Part shown: piece after piece, positions 24,571 through 38,540 of the stretch | How positions within the stretch are numbered: position 1 is the first letter of the stretch | Layout: the number at the start of each line of letters is the position of its first letter | Origin: Auanema rhodensis | Lineage: Eukaryota; Nematoda; Chromadorea; Rhabditida; Rhabditidae | DNA length: 64,000 nt | NCBI GenBank assembly: GCA_964057225.1 | Contig: OZ059897.1 | Coordinates: 1,984,001 to 2,048,000, forward strand | Reading direction: 5' to 3' | Program-made: the position numbers and the translations under genes | Notes under the pieces: model-generated | Database searches by the model: none | What the model saw: the letters and a program-made list of their open reading frames with translations, nothing else | What the model was told of the DNA's origin: nothing

Positions 24571-25974
24571 TTAAGCTGCGTCGATCTGTGTTATCAGATT
24601 TGAGTTAGCTTAAAAATGCACCGAGATATCAACTGATATATGTTCACACTTATATCCTCGATTTTCACCCTGAAGAAATGATTTTTTCGTTGAAAAACAT
24701 TGTCCATCGTCTTTGCCTTGAAAAAAGGAATCTAAAAACATTTACTTTTTGTGAAATTATTCAGAAATTTTTCGGGAAAATTTTTGTCAAAATGTTTTTG
24801 GAAGCAATGTTGAGTGTACATGGGAACTCAACATACACTAATGCATTATTTTTCAAACGATCATAACTTATTTTTGTATAGAGCGTTTCTCAATGTAGTA
24901 TAGTGCATTCGATGCGGATTTTTAAGCTGCGTCGATCTGTGTTATCAGATTTGAGCTAGCTTAAAAATGCACCGAGATATCAACTGATATATGTTCACAC
25001 TTATATCCTCGATTTTCACCCTGAAGAAATGATTTTTTGGTTGAAAAACATTGTCCATCGTCTTCGTCTTGAAAAAAGGAATCTAAAAACACCTACTTTT
25101 TGTGAAATTATTTAGAAATTTTTCGGGAAAATTTTTGTCAAAATGTTTTTGGAAGCAATGTTGAGTGTACATGGGAACTCAACATACACTAATGCATTAT
25201 TTTTCAAACGATCATAACTTATTTTTGTATAGCGCGTTTCCCAATGTAGTATAGTGCATTCGATGCGGATTTTTAAGCTGCGTCGATCTGTGTTATCAGA
25301 TTTGAGTTAGCTTAAAAATGCACCGAGATATCAACTGATATATGTTCACACTTATATCCTCGATTTTCACCCTGAAGAAATGATTTTTTCGTTGAATAAC
25401 ATTGTCCATCGTCTTTGTCTTGAAAAAAGAAATCTAAAAACATCTACTTTTTGTGAAATTATTTAGAAATTTTTCGGGAAAATTTTTGTCAAAATGTTTT
25501 TGGAAGCAATGTTGAGTGTACATGGGAACTCAACATACACTAAGGCATTATTTTTCAAACGATCATAACTAATTTCTGTAAATAGCGTTTTTCGATGTAG
25601 TATAATGCATTCGATGCGGATTTTTAAGCTGCGTCGATCTGTGTTATCAGATTTGAGTTAGCTTAAAAATGCACCGAGATATCAACTGATATATGTTCAC
25701 ACTTATATCCTCGATTTTCACCCTGAAGAAATGATTTTTTGGTTGAAAAACATTGTCCATCGTCTTCGTCTTGAAAAAAGGAATCTAAAAACACCTACTT
25801 TTTGTGAAATTATTTAGAAATTTTTCGGGAAAATTTTTGTCAAAATGTTTTTGGAAGCAATGTTGAGTGTACATGGGAACTCAACATACACTAATGCATT
25901 ATTTTTCAAACGATAATAACTTATTTTTGTATAGAGCGTTTCTCAATGTAGTATAGTGCATTCGATGCGGATTT
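24571..25974. repeat. HOR unit O-G-K-L', four monomers (1404 bp), copy 1
   Basis: Four monomers starting 24571, 24922, 25273 and 25624. K carries the private changes ctaaggcatt near 25540 and gtttttcgatg, both repeated exactly 1404 bp later, which ties this unit to the next as a recent tandem duplicate. Confidence 0.87.
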
Positions 25975-27378
25975 TTAAGCTGCGTCGATCTGTGTTATCA
26001 GATTTGAGTTAGCTTAAAAATGCACCGAGATATCAACTGATATATGTTCACACTTATATCCTCGATTTTCACCCTGAAGAAATGATTTTTTCGTTGAAAA
26101 ACATTGTCCATCGTCTTTGCCTTGAAAAAAGGAATCTAAAAACATTTACTTTTTGTGAAATTATTCAGAAATTTTTCGGGAAAATTTTTGTCAAAATGTT
26201 TTTGGAAGCAATGTTGAGTGTACATGGGAACTCAACATACACTAATGCATTATTTTTCAAACGATCATAACTTATTTTTGTATAGAGCGTTTCTCAATGT
26301 AGTATAGTGCATTCGATGCGGATTTTTAAGCTGCGTCGATCTGTGTTATCAGATTTGAGCTAGCTTAAAAATGCACCGAGATATCAACTGATATATGTTC
26401 ACACTTATATCCTCGATTTTCACCCTGAAGAAATGATTTTTTGGTTGAAAAACATTGTCCATCGTCTTCGTCTTGAAAAAAGGAATCTAAAAACACCTAC
26501 TTTTTGTGAAATTATTTAGAAATTTTTCGGGAAAATTTTTGTCAAAATGTTTTTGGAAGCAATGTTGAGTGTACATGGGAACTCAACATACACTAATGCA
26601 TTATTTTTCAAACGATCATAACTTATTTTTGTATAGCGCGTTTCCCAATGTAGTATAGTGCATTCGATGCGGATTTTTAAGCTGCGTCGATCTGTGTTAT
26701 CAGATTTGAGTTAGCTTAAAAATGCACCGAGATATCAACTGATATATGTTCACACTTATATCCTCGATTTTCACCCTGAAGAAATGATTTTTTCGTTGAA
26801 TAACATTGTCCATCGTCTTTGTCTTGAAAAAAGAAATCTAAAAACATCTACTTTTTGTGAAATTATTTAGAAATTTTTCGGGAAAATTTTTGTCAAAATG
26901 TTTTTGGAAGCAATGTTGAGTGTACATGGGAACTCAACATACACTAAGGCATTATTTTTCAAACGATCATAACTAATTTCTGTAAATAGCGTTTTTCGAT
27001 GTAGTATAATGCATTCGATGCGGATTTTTAAGCTGCGTCGATCTGTGTTATCAGATTTGAGTTAGCTTAAAAATGCACCGAGATATCAACTGATATATGT
27101 TCACACTTATATCCTCGATTTTCACCCTGAAGAAATGATTTTTTCGTTGAAAAACATTGTCCATCGTCTTTGCCTTGAAAAAAGGAATCTAAAAACATTT
27201 ACTTTTTGTGAAATTATTTAGAAATTTTTCGGGAAAATTTTTGTCAAAATGTTTTTGGAAGCAATGTTGAGTGTACGTGGGAACTCAACATACACTAATG
27301 CATTATTTTTCAAACGATAATAACTTATTTTTGTATAGAGCGTTTCTCAATGTAGTATAGTGCATTCGATGCGGATTT
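25975..27378. repeat. HOR unit O-G-K-L, four monomers (1404 bp), copy 2
   Basis: Duplicates 24571-25974 through the O, G and K monomers, including ctaaggcatt near 26944 and gtttttcgatg. The fourth monomer keeps cgataataac but has ttttttcgttg and gtacgtggga, so its left part was exchanged or the duplication ended there. Confidence 0.87.
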
Positions 27379-28782
27379 TTAAGCTGCGTCGATCTGTGTT
27401 ATCAGATTTGAGTTAGCTTAAAAATGCACCGAGATATCAACTGATATATGTTCACACTTATATCCTCGATTTTCACCCTGAAGAAATGATTTTTTCGTTG
27501 AAAAACATTGTCCATCGTCTTTGCCTTGAAAAAAGGAATCTAAAAACATCTACTTTTTGTGAAATTATTTAGAAATTTTTCGGGAAAATTTTTGTCAAAA
27601 TGTTTTTGGAAGCAATGTTGAGTGTACATGGGAACTCAACATACACTAATGCATTATTTTTCAAACGATCATAACTAATTTCTGTAAATAGCGTTTCTCG
27701 ATGTAGTATAATGCATTCGATGCGGATTTTTAAGCTGCGTCGATCTGTGTTATCAGATTTGAGTTAGCTTAAAAATGCACCGAGATATCAACTGATATAT
27801 GTTCACACTTATATCCTCGATTTTCATCCTGAAGAAATGATTTTTTCGTTGAAAAACATTGTCCATCGTCTTTGCCTTGAAAAAAGGAATCTAAAAACAT
27901 TTACTTTTTGTGAAATTATTTAGAAATTTTTCGGGAAAATTTTTGTCAAAATGTTTTTGGAAGCAATGTTGAGTGTACATGGGAACTCAACATACACTAA
28001 TGCATTATTTTTCAAACGATAATAACTTATTTTTGTATAGAGCGTTTCTCAATGTAGTATAGTGCATTCGATGCGGATTTTTAAGCTGCGTCGATCTGTG
28101 TTATCAGATTTGAGTTAGCTTAAAAATGCACCGAGATATCAACTGATATATGTTCACACTTATATCCTCGATTTTCACCCTGAAGAAATGATTTTTTCGT
28201 TGAAAAACATTGTCCATCGTCTTTGCCTTGAAAAAAGGAATCTAAAAACATTTATTTTTTGTGAAATTATTTAGAAATTTTTCGGGAAAATTTTTGTCAA
28301 AATGTTTTTGGAAGCAATGTTGAGTGTACATAGGAACTCAACATACACTAATGCATTATTTTTCAAACGATCATAACTAATTTTTCTAAATAGCGTTTCT
28401 CGATGTAGTATAGTGCATTCGATGCGGATTTTTAAGCTGCGTTGATCTGTGTTATCAGATTTGAGTTAACTTAAAAATGCACCGAGATATCAACTGATAT
28501 AGGTTCACACTTATATCCTCGATTTTCACCCTGCAGAAATGATTTTTTCGTTGAAAAACATTGTCTATCGTCTTCGTCATGAAAAAAGGAATCTAAAAAC
28601 ATCTACTTTTTGTGAAATTATTCAGAAAATTTTCGGGAAAACTTTTGTCAAAATGTTTTTGGAAGCAATGTTGAGTGTACATGGGAACTCAACATACACT
28701 AATGCATTATTTTTCAAACGATCATAACTAATTTTTCTAAATAGCGTTTCTCGATGTAGTATAGTGCATTCGATGCGGATTT
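27379..28782. repeat. Mixed monomers leading into the V subtype
   Basis: Four monomers. The monomer from 28081 has cataggaac, and from near its end the ending aactaatttttctaaatag appears. The monomer from 28432 is the first V subtype: gcgttgatct, gagttaac, ataggttc, ctgcag (a PstI site), tctatcgtcttcgtcatg and attattcagaaaa. Confidence 0.7.
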
Positions 28783-31700
28783 TTAAGCTGCGTTGATCTG
28801 TGTTATCAGATTTGAGTTAACTTAAAAATTCACCGAGATATCAACTGATATAGGTTCACACTTATATCCTCGATTTTCACCCTGCAGAAATGATTTTTTC
28901 GTTGAAAAACATTGTCTATCGTCTTCGTCATGAAAAAAGGAATCTAAAAACATCTACTTTTTGTGAAATTATTCAGAAAATTTTCGGGAAAACTTTTGTC
29001 AAAATGTTTTTGGAAGCAATGTTGAGTGTACATGGGAACTCAACATACACTAATGCATTATTTTTCAAACGATCATAACTTATTTTTGTATAGAGCGTTT
29101 CTCAATGTAGTATAGTGCATTCGATGCGGATTTTTAAGCTGCGTCGATCTGTGTTATCAGATTTGAGCTAGCTTAAAAATGCACCGAGATATCAACTGAT
29201 ATATGTTCACACTTATATCCTCGATTTTCACCCTGAAGAAATGATTTTTTGGTTGAAAAACATTGTCCATCGTCTTCGTCTTGAAAAAAGGAATCTAAAA
29301 ACACCTACTTTTTGTGAAATTATTTAGAAATTTTTCGGGAAAATTTTTGTCAAAATGTTTTTGGAAGCAATGTTGAGTGTACATGGGAACACAACATACA
29401 CTAATGCATTATTTTTCAAACGATCATAACTTATTTTTGTATAGAGCGTTTCTTAATGTAGTATAGTGCATTCGATGCGGATTTTTAAGCTGCGTCGATC
29501 TGTGTTATCAGATTTGAGTTAACTTAAAAATGCACCGAGATATCAACTGATATAGGTTCACACTTATATCCTCGATTTTCACCCTGCAGAAATGATTTTT
29601 TCGTTGAAAAACATTGTCTATCGTCTTCGTCATGAAAAAAGGAATCTAAAAACATCTACTTTTTGTGAAATTATTCAGAAAATTTTCGGGAAAACTTTTG
29701 TCAAAATGTTTTTGGAAGCAATGTTGAGTGTACATGGGAACTCAACATACACTAATGCATTATTTTTCAAACGATCATAACTAATTTCTGTAAATAGCGT
29801 TTCTCAATGTAGTATAGTGCATTCGATGCGGATTTTTAAGCTGCGTCGATCTGTGTTATCAGATTTGAGTTAGCTTAAAAATGCACCGAGTTATCAACTG
29901 ATATATGTTCACACTTATATCCTCGATTTCCACCCTGAAGAAATGATTTTTTCGTTGAAAAACATTGTCCATCGTCTTTGCCTTGAAAAAAGGAATCTAA
30001 AAACATTTACTTTTTGTGAAATTATTTAGAAATTTTTCGGGAAAATTTTTGTCAAAATGTTTTTGGAAGCAATGTTGAGTGTACATGGGAACTCAACATA
30101 CACTAATGCATTATTTTTCAAACGATAATAACTTATTTTTGTATAGAGCGTTTTTCAATGTAGTATAGTGCATTCGATGCGGATTTTTAAGCTGCGTCGA
30201 TCTGTGTTATCAGATTTGAGTTAGCTTAAAAATGCACCGAGATATCAACTGATATATGTTCACACTTATATCCTCGATTTTCACCCTGAAGAAATGATTT
30301 TTTCGTTGAAAAACATTGTCCATCGTCTTTGCCTTGAAAAAAGGAATCTAAAAACATTTACTTTTTGTGAAATTATTTAGAAATTTTTCGGGAAAATTTT
30401 TGTCAAAATGTTTTTGGAAGCAATGTTGAGTGTACATGGGAACTCAACATACACTAATGCATTATTTTTCAAACGATCATAACTTATTTTTGTATAGAGC
30501 GTTTCTCAATTTAGTATAGTGCATTCGATGCGGATTTTTAAGCTGCGTCGATCTGTGTTATCAGATTTGAGCTAGCTTAAAAATGCACCGAGATATCAAC
30601 TGATATATGTTCACACTTATATCCTCGATTTTCACCCTGAAGAAATGATTTTTTAGTTGAAAAACATTGTCCATCGTCTTCGTCTTGAAAAAAGGAATCT
30701 AAAAACACCTACTTTTTGTGAAATTATTTAGAAATTTTTCGGGAAAATTTTTGTCAAAATGTTTTTGGAAGCAATGTTGAGTGTACATGGGAACTCAACA
30801 TACACTAATGCATTATTTTTCAAACGATCATAACTTATTTTTGTATAGAGCGTTTCTCAATGTAGTATAGTGCATTCGATGCGGATTTTTAAGCTGCGTC
30901 GATCTGTGTTATCAGATTTGAGTTAGTTTAAAAATGCACCGAGATATCAACTGATATATGTTCACACTTATATCCTCGATTTTCACCCTGAAGAAATGAT
31001 TTTTTCGTTGAATAACATTGTCCATCGTCTTTGTCTTGAAAAAAGAAATCTAAAAACATCTACTTTTTGTGAAATTATTTAGAAATTTTTCGGGAAAATT
31101 TTTGTCAAAATGTTTTTGGAAGCAATGTTGAGTGTACATGGGAACTCAACATACACTAATGCATTATTTTTCAAACGATCATAACTAATTTCTGTAAATA
31201 GCGTTTCTCGATGTAGTATAATGCATTCGATGCGGATTTTTAAGCTGCGTCGATCTGTGTTATCAGATTTGAGTTAGCTTAAAAATGCACCGAGATATCA
31301 ACTGATATATGTTCACACTTATATCCTCGATTTTCACCCTGAAGAAATGATTTTTTCGTTGAAAAACATTGTCCATCGTCTTTGCCTTGAAAAAAGGAAT
31401 CTAAAAACATTTACTTTTTGTGAAATTATTTAGAAATTTTTCGGGAAAATTTTTGTCAAAATGTTTTTGGAAGCAATGTTGAGTGTACATGGGAACTCAA
31501 CATACACTAATGCATTATTTTTCAAACGATAATAACTTATTTTTGTATAGAGCGTTTCTCAATGTAGTATAGTGCATTCGATGCGGATTTTTAAGCTGCG
31601 TCGATCTGTGTTATCAGATTTGAGTTAGCTTAAAAATGCACCGAGATATCAACTGATATATGTTCACACTTATATCCTCGATTTTCACCCTGAAGAAATG

Positions 31701-32643
31701 ATTTTTTCGTTGAAAAACATTGTCCATCGTCTTTGCCTTGAAAAAAGGAATCTAAAAACATTTACTTTTTGTGAAATTATTTAGAAATTTTTCGGGAAAA
31801 TTTTTGTCAAAATGTTTTTGGAAGCAATGTTGAGTGTACATGGGAACTCAACATACACTAATGCATTATTTTTCAAACGATAATAACTTATTTTTGTATA
31901 GAGCGTTTTTCAATGTAGTATAGTGCATTCGATGCGGATTTTTAAGCTGCGTCGATCTGTGTTATCAGATTTGAGTTAGCTTAAAAATGCACCGAGATAT
32001 CAACTGATATATGTTCACACTTATATCCTCGATTTTCACCCTGAAGAAATGATTTTTTCGTTGAAAAACATTGTCTATCGTCTTCGTCATGAAAAAAGGA
32101 ATCTAAAAACATCTACTTTTTGTGAAATTATTTAGAAATTTTTCGGGAAAATTTTTGTCAAAATGTTTTTGGAAGCAATGTTGAGTGTACATGGGAACTC
32201 AACATACACTAATGCATTATTTTTCAAACGATAATAACTTATTTTTGTATAGAGCGTTTTTCAATGTAGTATAGTGCATTCGATGCGGATTTTTAAGCTG
32301 CGTCGATCTGTGTTATCAGATTTGAGTTAGCTTAAAAATGCACCGAGATATCAACCGATATAGGTTCACACTTATATCCTCGATTTTCACCCTGCAGAAA
32401 TGATTTTTTCGTTGAAAAACATTGTCTATCGTCTTTGCCTTGAAAAAAGGAATCTAAAAACATCTACTTTTTGTGAAATTATTCAGAAAATTTTCGGGAA
32501 AACTTTTGTCAAAATGTTTTTGGAAGCAATGTTGAGTGTACATGGGAACTCAACATACACTAATGCATTATTTTTCAAACGATCATAACTAATTTTTCTA
32601 AATAGCGTTTCTCGATGTAGTATAGTGCATTCGATGCGGATTT
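28783..32643. repeat. 11-monomer HOR unit (3861 bp), copy 1
   Basis: Eleven monomers starting at 28783 with the order V, G-like (with gggaacacaac), V, one with cgagttatc, plain, one with ttttttagttg, one with gagttagttt and gaataac, two with cgataataac, a V/plain hybrid and one with caaccgatataggttc. Every private variant checked reappears 3861 bp later: aacacaac (near 29388), gttatc (29890), caatttag (30508), tttagttg (30652), gagttagttt (30921), caaccgat (32351). I saw no difference between the copies in the parts compared, which suggests a very recent amplification or gene conversion. Confidence 0.92.
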
Positions 32644-35600
32644 TTAAGCTGCGTTGATCTGTGTTATCAGATTTGAGTTAACTTAAAAATTCACCGAGAT
32701 ATCAACTGATATAGGTTCACACTTATATCCTCGATTTTCACCCTGCAGAAATGATTTTTTCGTTGAAAAACATTGTCTATCGTCTTCGTCATGAAAAAAG
32801 GAATCTAAAAACATCTACTTTTTGTGAAATTATTCAGAAAATTTTCGGGAAAACTTTTGTCAAAATGTTTTTGGAAGCAATGTTGAGTGTACATGGGAAC
32901 TCAACATACACTAATGCATTATTTTTCAAACGATCATAACTTATTTTTGTATAGAGCGTTTCTCAATGTAGTATAGTGCATTCGATGCGGATTTTTAAGC
33001 TGCGTCGATCTGTGTTATCAGATTTGAGCTAGCTTAAAAATGCACCGAGATATCAACTGATATATGTTCACACTTATATCCTCGATTTTCACCCTGAAGA
33101 AATGATTTTTTGGTTGAAAAACATTGTCCATCGTCTTCGTCTTGAAAAAAGGAATCTAAAAACACCTACTTTTTGTGAAATTATTTAGAAATTTTTCGGG
33201 AAAATTTTTGTCAAAATGTTTTTGGAAGCAATGTTGAGTGTACATGGGAACACAACATACACTAATGCATTATTTTTCAAACGATCATAACTTATTTTTG
33301 TATAGAGCGTTTCTTAATGTAGTATAGTGCATTCGATGCGGATTTTTAAGCTGCGTCGATCTGTGTTATCAGATTTGAGTTAACTTAAAAATGCACCGAG
33401 ATATCAACTGATATAGGTTCACACTTATATCCTCGATTTTCACCCTGCAGAAATGATTTTTTCGTTGAAAAACATTGTCTATCGTCTTCGTCATGAAAAA
33501 AGGAATCTAAAAACATCTACTTTTTGTGAAATTATTCAGAAAATTTTCGGGAAAACTTTTGTCAAAATGTTTTTGGAAGCAATGTTGAGTGTACATGGGA
33601 ACTCAACATACACTAATGCATTATTTTTCAAACGATCATAACTAATTTCTGTAAATAGCGTTTCTCAATGTAGTATAGTGCATTCGATGCGGATTTTTAA
33701 GCTGCGTCGATCTGTGTTATCAGATTTGAGTTAGCTTAAAAATGCACCGAGTTATCAACTGATATATGTTCACACTTATATCCTCGATTTCCACCCTGAA
33801 GAAATGATTTTTTCGTTGAAAAACATTGTCCATCGTCTTTGCCTTGAAAAAAGGAATCTAAAAACATTTACTTTTTGTGAAATTATTTAGAAATTTTTCG
33901 GGAAAATTTTTGTCAAAATGTTTTTGGAAGCAATGTTGAGTGTACATGGGAACTCAACATACACTAATGCATTATTTTTCAAACGATAATAACTTATTTT
34001 TGTATAGAGCGTTTTTCAATGTAGTATAGTGCATTCGATGCGGATTTTTAAGCTGCGTCGATCTGTGTTATCAGATTTGAGTTAGCTTAAAAATGCACCG
34101 AGATATCAACTGATATATGTTCACACTTATATCCTCGATTTTCACCCTGAAGAAATGATTTTTTCGTTGAAAAACATTGTCCATCGTCTTTGCCTTGAAA
34201 AAAGGAATCTAAAAACATTTACTTTTTGTGAAATTATTTAGAAATTTTTCGGGAAAATTTTTGTCAAAATGTTTTTGGAAGCAATGTTGAGTGTACATGG
34301 GAACTCAACATACACTAATGCATTATTTTTCAAACGATCATAACTTATTTTTGTATAGAGCGTTTCTCAATTTAGTATAGTGCATTCGATGCGGATTTTT
34401 AAGCTGCGTCGATCTGTGTTATCAGATTTGAGCTAGCTTAAAAATGCACCGAGATATCAACTGATATATGTTCACACTTATATCCTCGATTTTCACCCTG
34501 AAGAAATGATTTTTTAGTTGAAAAACATTGTCCATCGTCTTCGTCTTGAAAAAAGGAATCTAAAAACACCTACTTTTTGTGAAATTATTTAGAAATTTTT
34601 CGGGAAAATTTTTGTCAAAATGTTTTTGGAAGCAATGTTGAGTGTACATGGGAACTCAACATACACTAATGCATTATTTTTCAAACGATCATAACTTATT
34701 TTTGTATAGAGCGTTTCTCAATGTAGTATAGTGCATTCGATGCGGATTTTTAAGCTGCGTCGATCTGTGTTATCAGATTTGAGTTAGTTTAAAAATGCAC
34801 CGAGATATCAACTGATATATGTTCACACTTATATCCTCGATTTTCACCCTGAAGAAATGATTTTTTCGTTGAATAACATTGTCCATCGTCTTTGTCTTGA
34901 AAAAAGAAATCTAAAAACATCTACTTTTTGTGAAATTATTTAGAAATTTTTCGGGAAAATTTTTGTCAAAATGTTTTTGGAAGCAATGTTGAGTGTACAT
35001 GGGAACTCAACATACACTAATGCATTATTTTTCAAACGATCATAACTAATTTCTGTAAATAGCGTTTCTCGATGTAGTATAATGCATTCGATGCGGATTT
35101 TTAAGCTGCGTCGATCTGTGTTATCAGATTTGAGTTAGCTTAAAAATGCACCGAGATATCAACTGATATATGTTCACACTTATATCCTCGATTTTCACCC
35201 TGAAGAAATGATTTTTTCGTTGAAAAACATTGTCCATCGTCTTTGCCTTGAAAAAAGGAATCTAAAAACATTTACTTTTTGTGAAATTATTTAGAAATTT
35301 TTCGGGAAAATTTTTGTCAAAATGTTTTTGGAAGCAATGTTGAGTGTACATGGGAACTCAACATACACTAATGCATTATTTTTCAAACGATAATAACTTA
35401 TTTTTGTATAGAGCGTTTCTCAATGTAGTATAGTGCATTCGATGCGGATTTTTAAGCTGCGTCGATCTGTGTTATCAGATTTGAGTTAGCTTAAAAATGC
35501 ACCGAGATATCAACTGATATATGTTCACACTTATATCCTCGATTTTCACCCTGAAGAAATGATTTTTTCGTTGAAAAACATTGTCCATCGTCTTTGCCTT

Positions 35601-36434
35601 GAAAAAAGGAATCTAAAAACATTTACTTTTTGTGAAATTATTTAGAAATTTTTCGGGAAAATTTTTGTCAAAATGTTTTTGGAAGCAATGTTGAGTGTAC
35701 ATGGGAACTCAACATACACTAATGCATTATTTTTCAAACGATAATAACTTATTTTTGTATAGAGCGTTTTTCAATGTAGTATAGTGCATTCGATGCGGAT
35801 TTTTAAGCTGCGTCGATCTGTGTTATCAGATTTGAGTTAGCTTAAAAATGCACCGAGATATCAACTGATATATGTTCACACTTATATCCTCGATTTTCAC
35901 CCTGAAGAAATGATTTTTTCGTTGAAAAACATTGTCTATCGTCTTCGTCATGAAAAAAGGAATCTAAAAACATCTACTTTTTGTGAAATTATTTAGAAAT
36001 TTTTCGGGAAAATTTTTGTCAAAATGTTTTTGGAAGCAATGTTGAGTGTACATGGGAACTCAACATACACTAATGCATTATTTTTCAAACGATAATAACT
36101 TATTTTTGTATAGAGCGTTTTTCAATGTAGTATAGTGCATTCGATGCGGATTTTTAAGCTGCGTCGATCTGTGTTATCAGATTTGAGTTAGCTTAAAAAT
36201 GCACCGAGATATCAACCGATATAGGTTCACACTTATATCCTCGATTTTCACCCTGCAGAAATGATTTTTTCGTTGAAAAACATTGTCTATCGTCTTTGCC
36301 TTGAAAAAAGGAATCTAAAATGTTGAGTGTACATGGGAACTCAACATACACTAATGCATTATTTTTCAAACGATAATAACTTATTTTTGTATAGAGCGTT
36401 TTTCAATGTAGTATAGTGCATTCGATGCGGATTT
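32644..36434. repeat. 11-monomer HOR unit, copy 2, last monomer truncated
   Basis: This matches copy 1 at an offset of 3861 bp for all markers listed there and is 3791 bp long because its eleventh monomer lost 70 bp. Homology to copy 1 also extends left of 32644 into the preceding V-type monomer. To the right, after the deletion, the order resumes as at 30538 (gagctagc with ttttttagttg) instead of restarting a third 11-monomer unit. Confidence 0.92.
36154..36434. repeat. 281-bp monomer with 70-bp internal deletion
   Basis: At 36320/36321 the sequence jumps from gaatctaaaa to tgttgagtgt, removing monomer positions 168-237. The bases aa are shared by both sides of the junction (2-bp microhomology). 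The loss removes the long A/T-tract part with atttttcggg and one base of the 9-bp hairpin arm. It is the only copy of this deletion in the window and shifts the repeat phase downstream by 70 bp. Confidence 0.97.
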
Positions 36435-38540
36435 TTAAGCTGCGTCGATCTGTGTTATCAGATTTGAGCTAGCTTAAAAATGCACCGAGATATCAACTGA
36501 TATATGTTCACACTTATATCCTCGATTTTCACCCTGAAGAAATGATTTTTTAGTTGAAAAACATTGTCCATCGTCTTCGTTTTGAAAAAAGGAATCTAAA
36601 AACACCTACTTTTTGTGAAATTATTTAGAAATTTTTCGGGAAAATTTTTGTCAAAATGTTTTTGGAAGCAATGTTGAGTGTACATGGGAACTCAACATAC
36701 ACTAATGCATTATTTTTCAAACGATCATAACTTATTTTTGTATAGAGCGTTTCTCAATGTAGTATAGTGCATTCGATGCGGATTTTTAAGCTGCGTCGAT
36801 CTGTGTTATCAGATTTGAGTTAGCTTAAAAATGCACCGAGATATCAACTGATATATGTTCACACTTATATCCTCGATTTTCACCCTGAAGAAATGATTTT
36901 TTCGTTGAATAACATTGTCCATCGTCTTTGTCTTGAAAAAAGAAATCTAAAAACATCTACTTTTTGTGAAATTATTTAGAAATTTTTCGGGAAAATTTTT
37001 GTCAAAATGTTTTTGGAAGCAATGTTGAGTGTACATGGGAACTCAACATACACTAATGCATTATTTTTCAAACGATCATAACTAATTTCTGTAAATAGCG
37101 TTTCTCGATGTAGTATAGTGCATTCGATGCGAATTTTTAAGCTGCGTCGATCTGTGTTATCAGATTTGAGTTAGCTTAAAAATGCACCGAGATATCAACT
37201 GATATATGTTCACACTCATATCCTCGATTTTCACCCTGAAGAAATGATTTTTTCGTTGAAAAACATTGTCCATCGTCTTTGCCTTGAAAAAAGGAATCTA
37301 AAAACATTTACTTTTTGTGAAATTATTTAGAAATTTTTCGGGAAAATTTTTGTCAAAATGTTTTTGGAAGCAATGTTGAGTGTACATGGGAACTCAACAT
37401 ACACTAATGCATTATTTTTCAAACGATCATAACTTATTTTTGTATAGAGCGTTTCTCAATGTAGTATAGTGCATTCGATGCGGATTTTTAAGCTGCGTCG
37501 ATCTGTGTTATCAGATTTGAGCTAGCTTAAAAATGCACCGAGATATCAACTGATATATGTTCACACTTATATCCTCGATTTTCACCCTGAAGAAATGATT
37601 TTTTAGTTGAAAAACATTGTCCATCGTCTTCGTCTTGAAAAAAGGAATCTAAAAACACCTACTTTTTGTGAAATTATTTAGAAATTTTTCGGGAAAATTT
37701 TTGTCAAAATGTTTTTGGAAGCAATGTTGAGTGTACATGGGAACTCAACATACACTAATGCATTATTTTTCAAACGATCATAACTTATTTTTGTATAGAG
37801 CGTTTCTCAATGTAGTATAGTGCATTCGATGCGGATTTTTAAGCTGCGTCGATCTGTGTTATCAGATTTGAGTTAGCTTAAAAATGCACCGAGATATCAA
37901 CTGATATATGTTCACACTTATATCCTCGATTTTCACCCTGAAGAAATGATTTTTTCGTTGAATAACATTGTCCATCGTCTTTGCCTTGAAAAAAGAAATC
38001 TAAAAACATCTACTTTTTGTGAAATTATTTAGAAATTTTTCGGGAAAATTTTTGTCAAAATGTTTTTGGAAGCAATGTTGAGTGTACATGGGAACTCAAC
38101 ATACACTAATGCATTATTTTTCAAACGATCATAACTAATTTCTGTAAATAGCGTTTCTCGATGTAGTATAGTGCATTCGATGCGGATTTTTAAGCTGCGT
38201 CGATCTGTGTTATCAGATTTGAGTTAGCTTAAAAATGCACCGAGATATCAACTGATATATGTTCACACTTATATCCTCGATTTTCACCCTGAAGAAATGA
38301 TTTTTTGGTTGAAAAACATTGTCCATCGTCTTCGTCTTGAAAAAAGGAATCTAAAAACACCTACTTTTTGTGAAATTATTTAGAAATTTTTCGGGAAAAT
38401 TTTTGTCAAAATGTTTTTGGAAGCAATGTTGAGTGTACATGGGAACTCAACATACACTAATGCATTATTTTTCAAACGATCATAACAAATTTTTCTAAAT
38501 AGCGTTTCTCGATGTAGTATAGTGCATTCGATGCGGATTT
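36435..38540. repeat. Two trimer units (1053 bp each)
   Basis: The monomers from 36435 and 37488 both have gagctagc, ttttttagttg and acacctac; those from 36786 and 37839 both have gaataac with aagaaatc; the third of the first trimer (37137) is plain and the third of the second (38190) has ttttttggttg with acacctac. The unit resembles the monomers from 30538 in the 11-monomer repeat. Private changes: cttcgttttg near 36577, gcgaattttt near 37130 and ataacaaattt near 38482. Confidence 0.8.

Noticed and set aside
28501-28520. Pol III B-box-like ggttc word in V monomers (ataggttcacac)
   Set aside because: The word departs from the GGTTCRANNCC consensus after ggttca, no A box is placed upstream at the right distance, and the ordinary monomers read tgttcac. 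No tRNA or SINE structure is visible.
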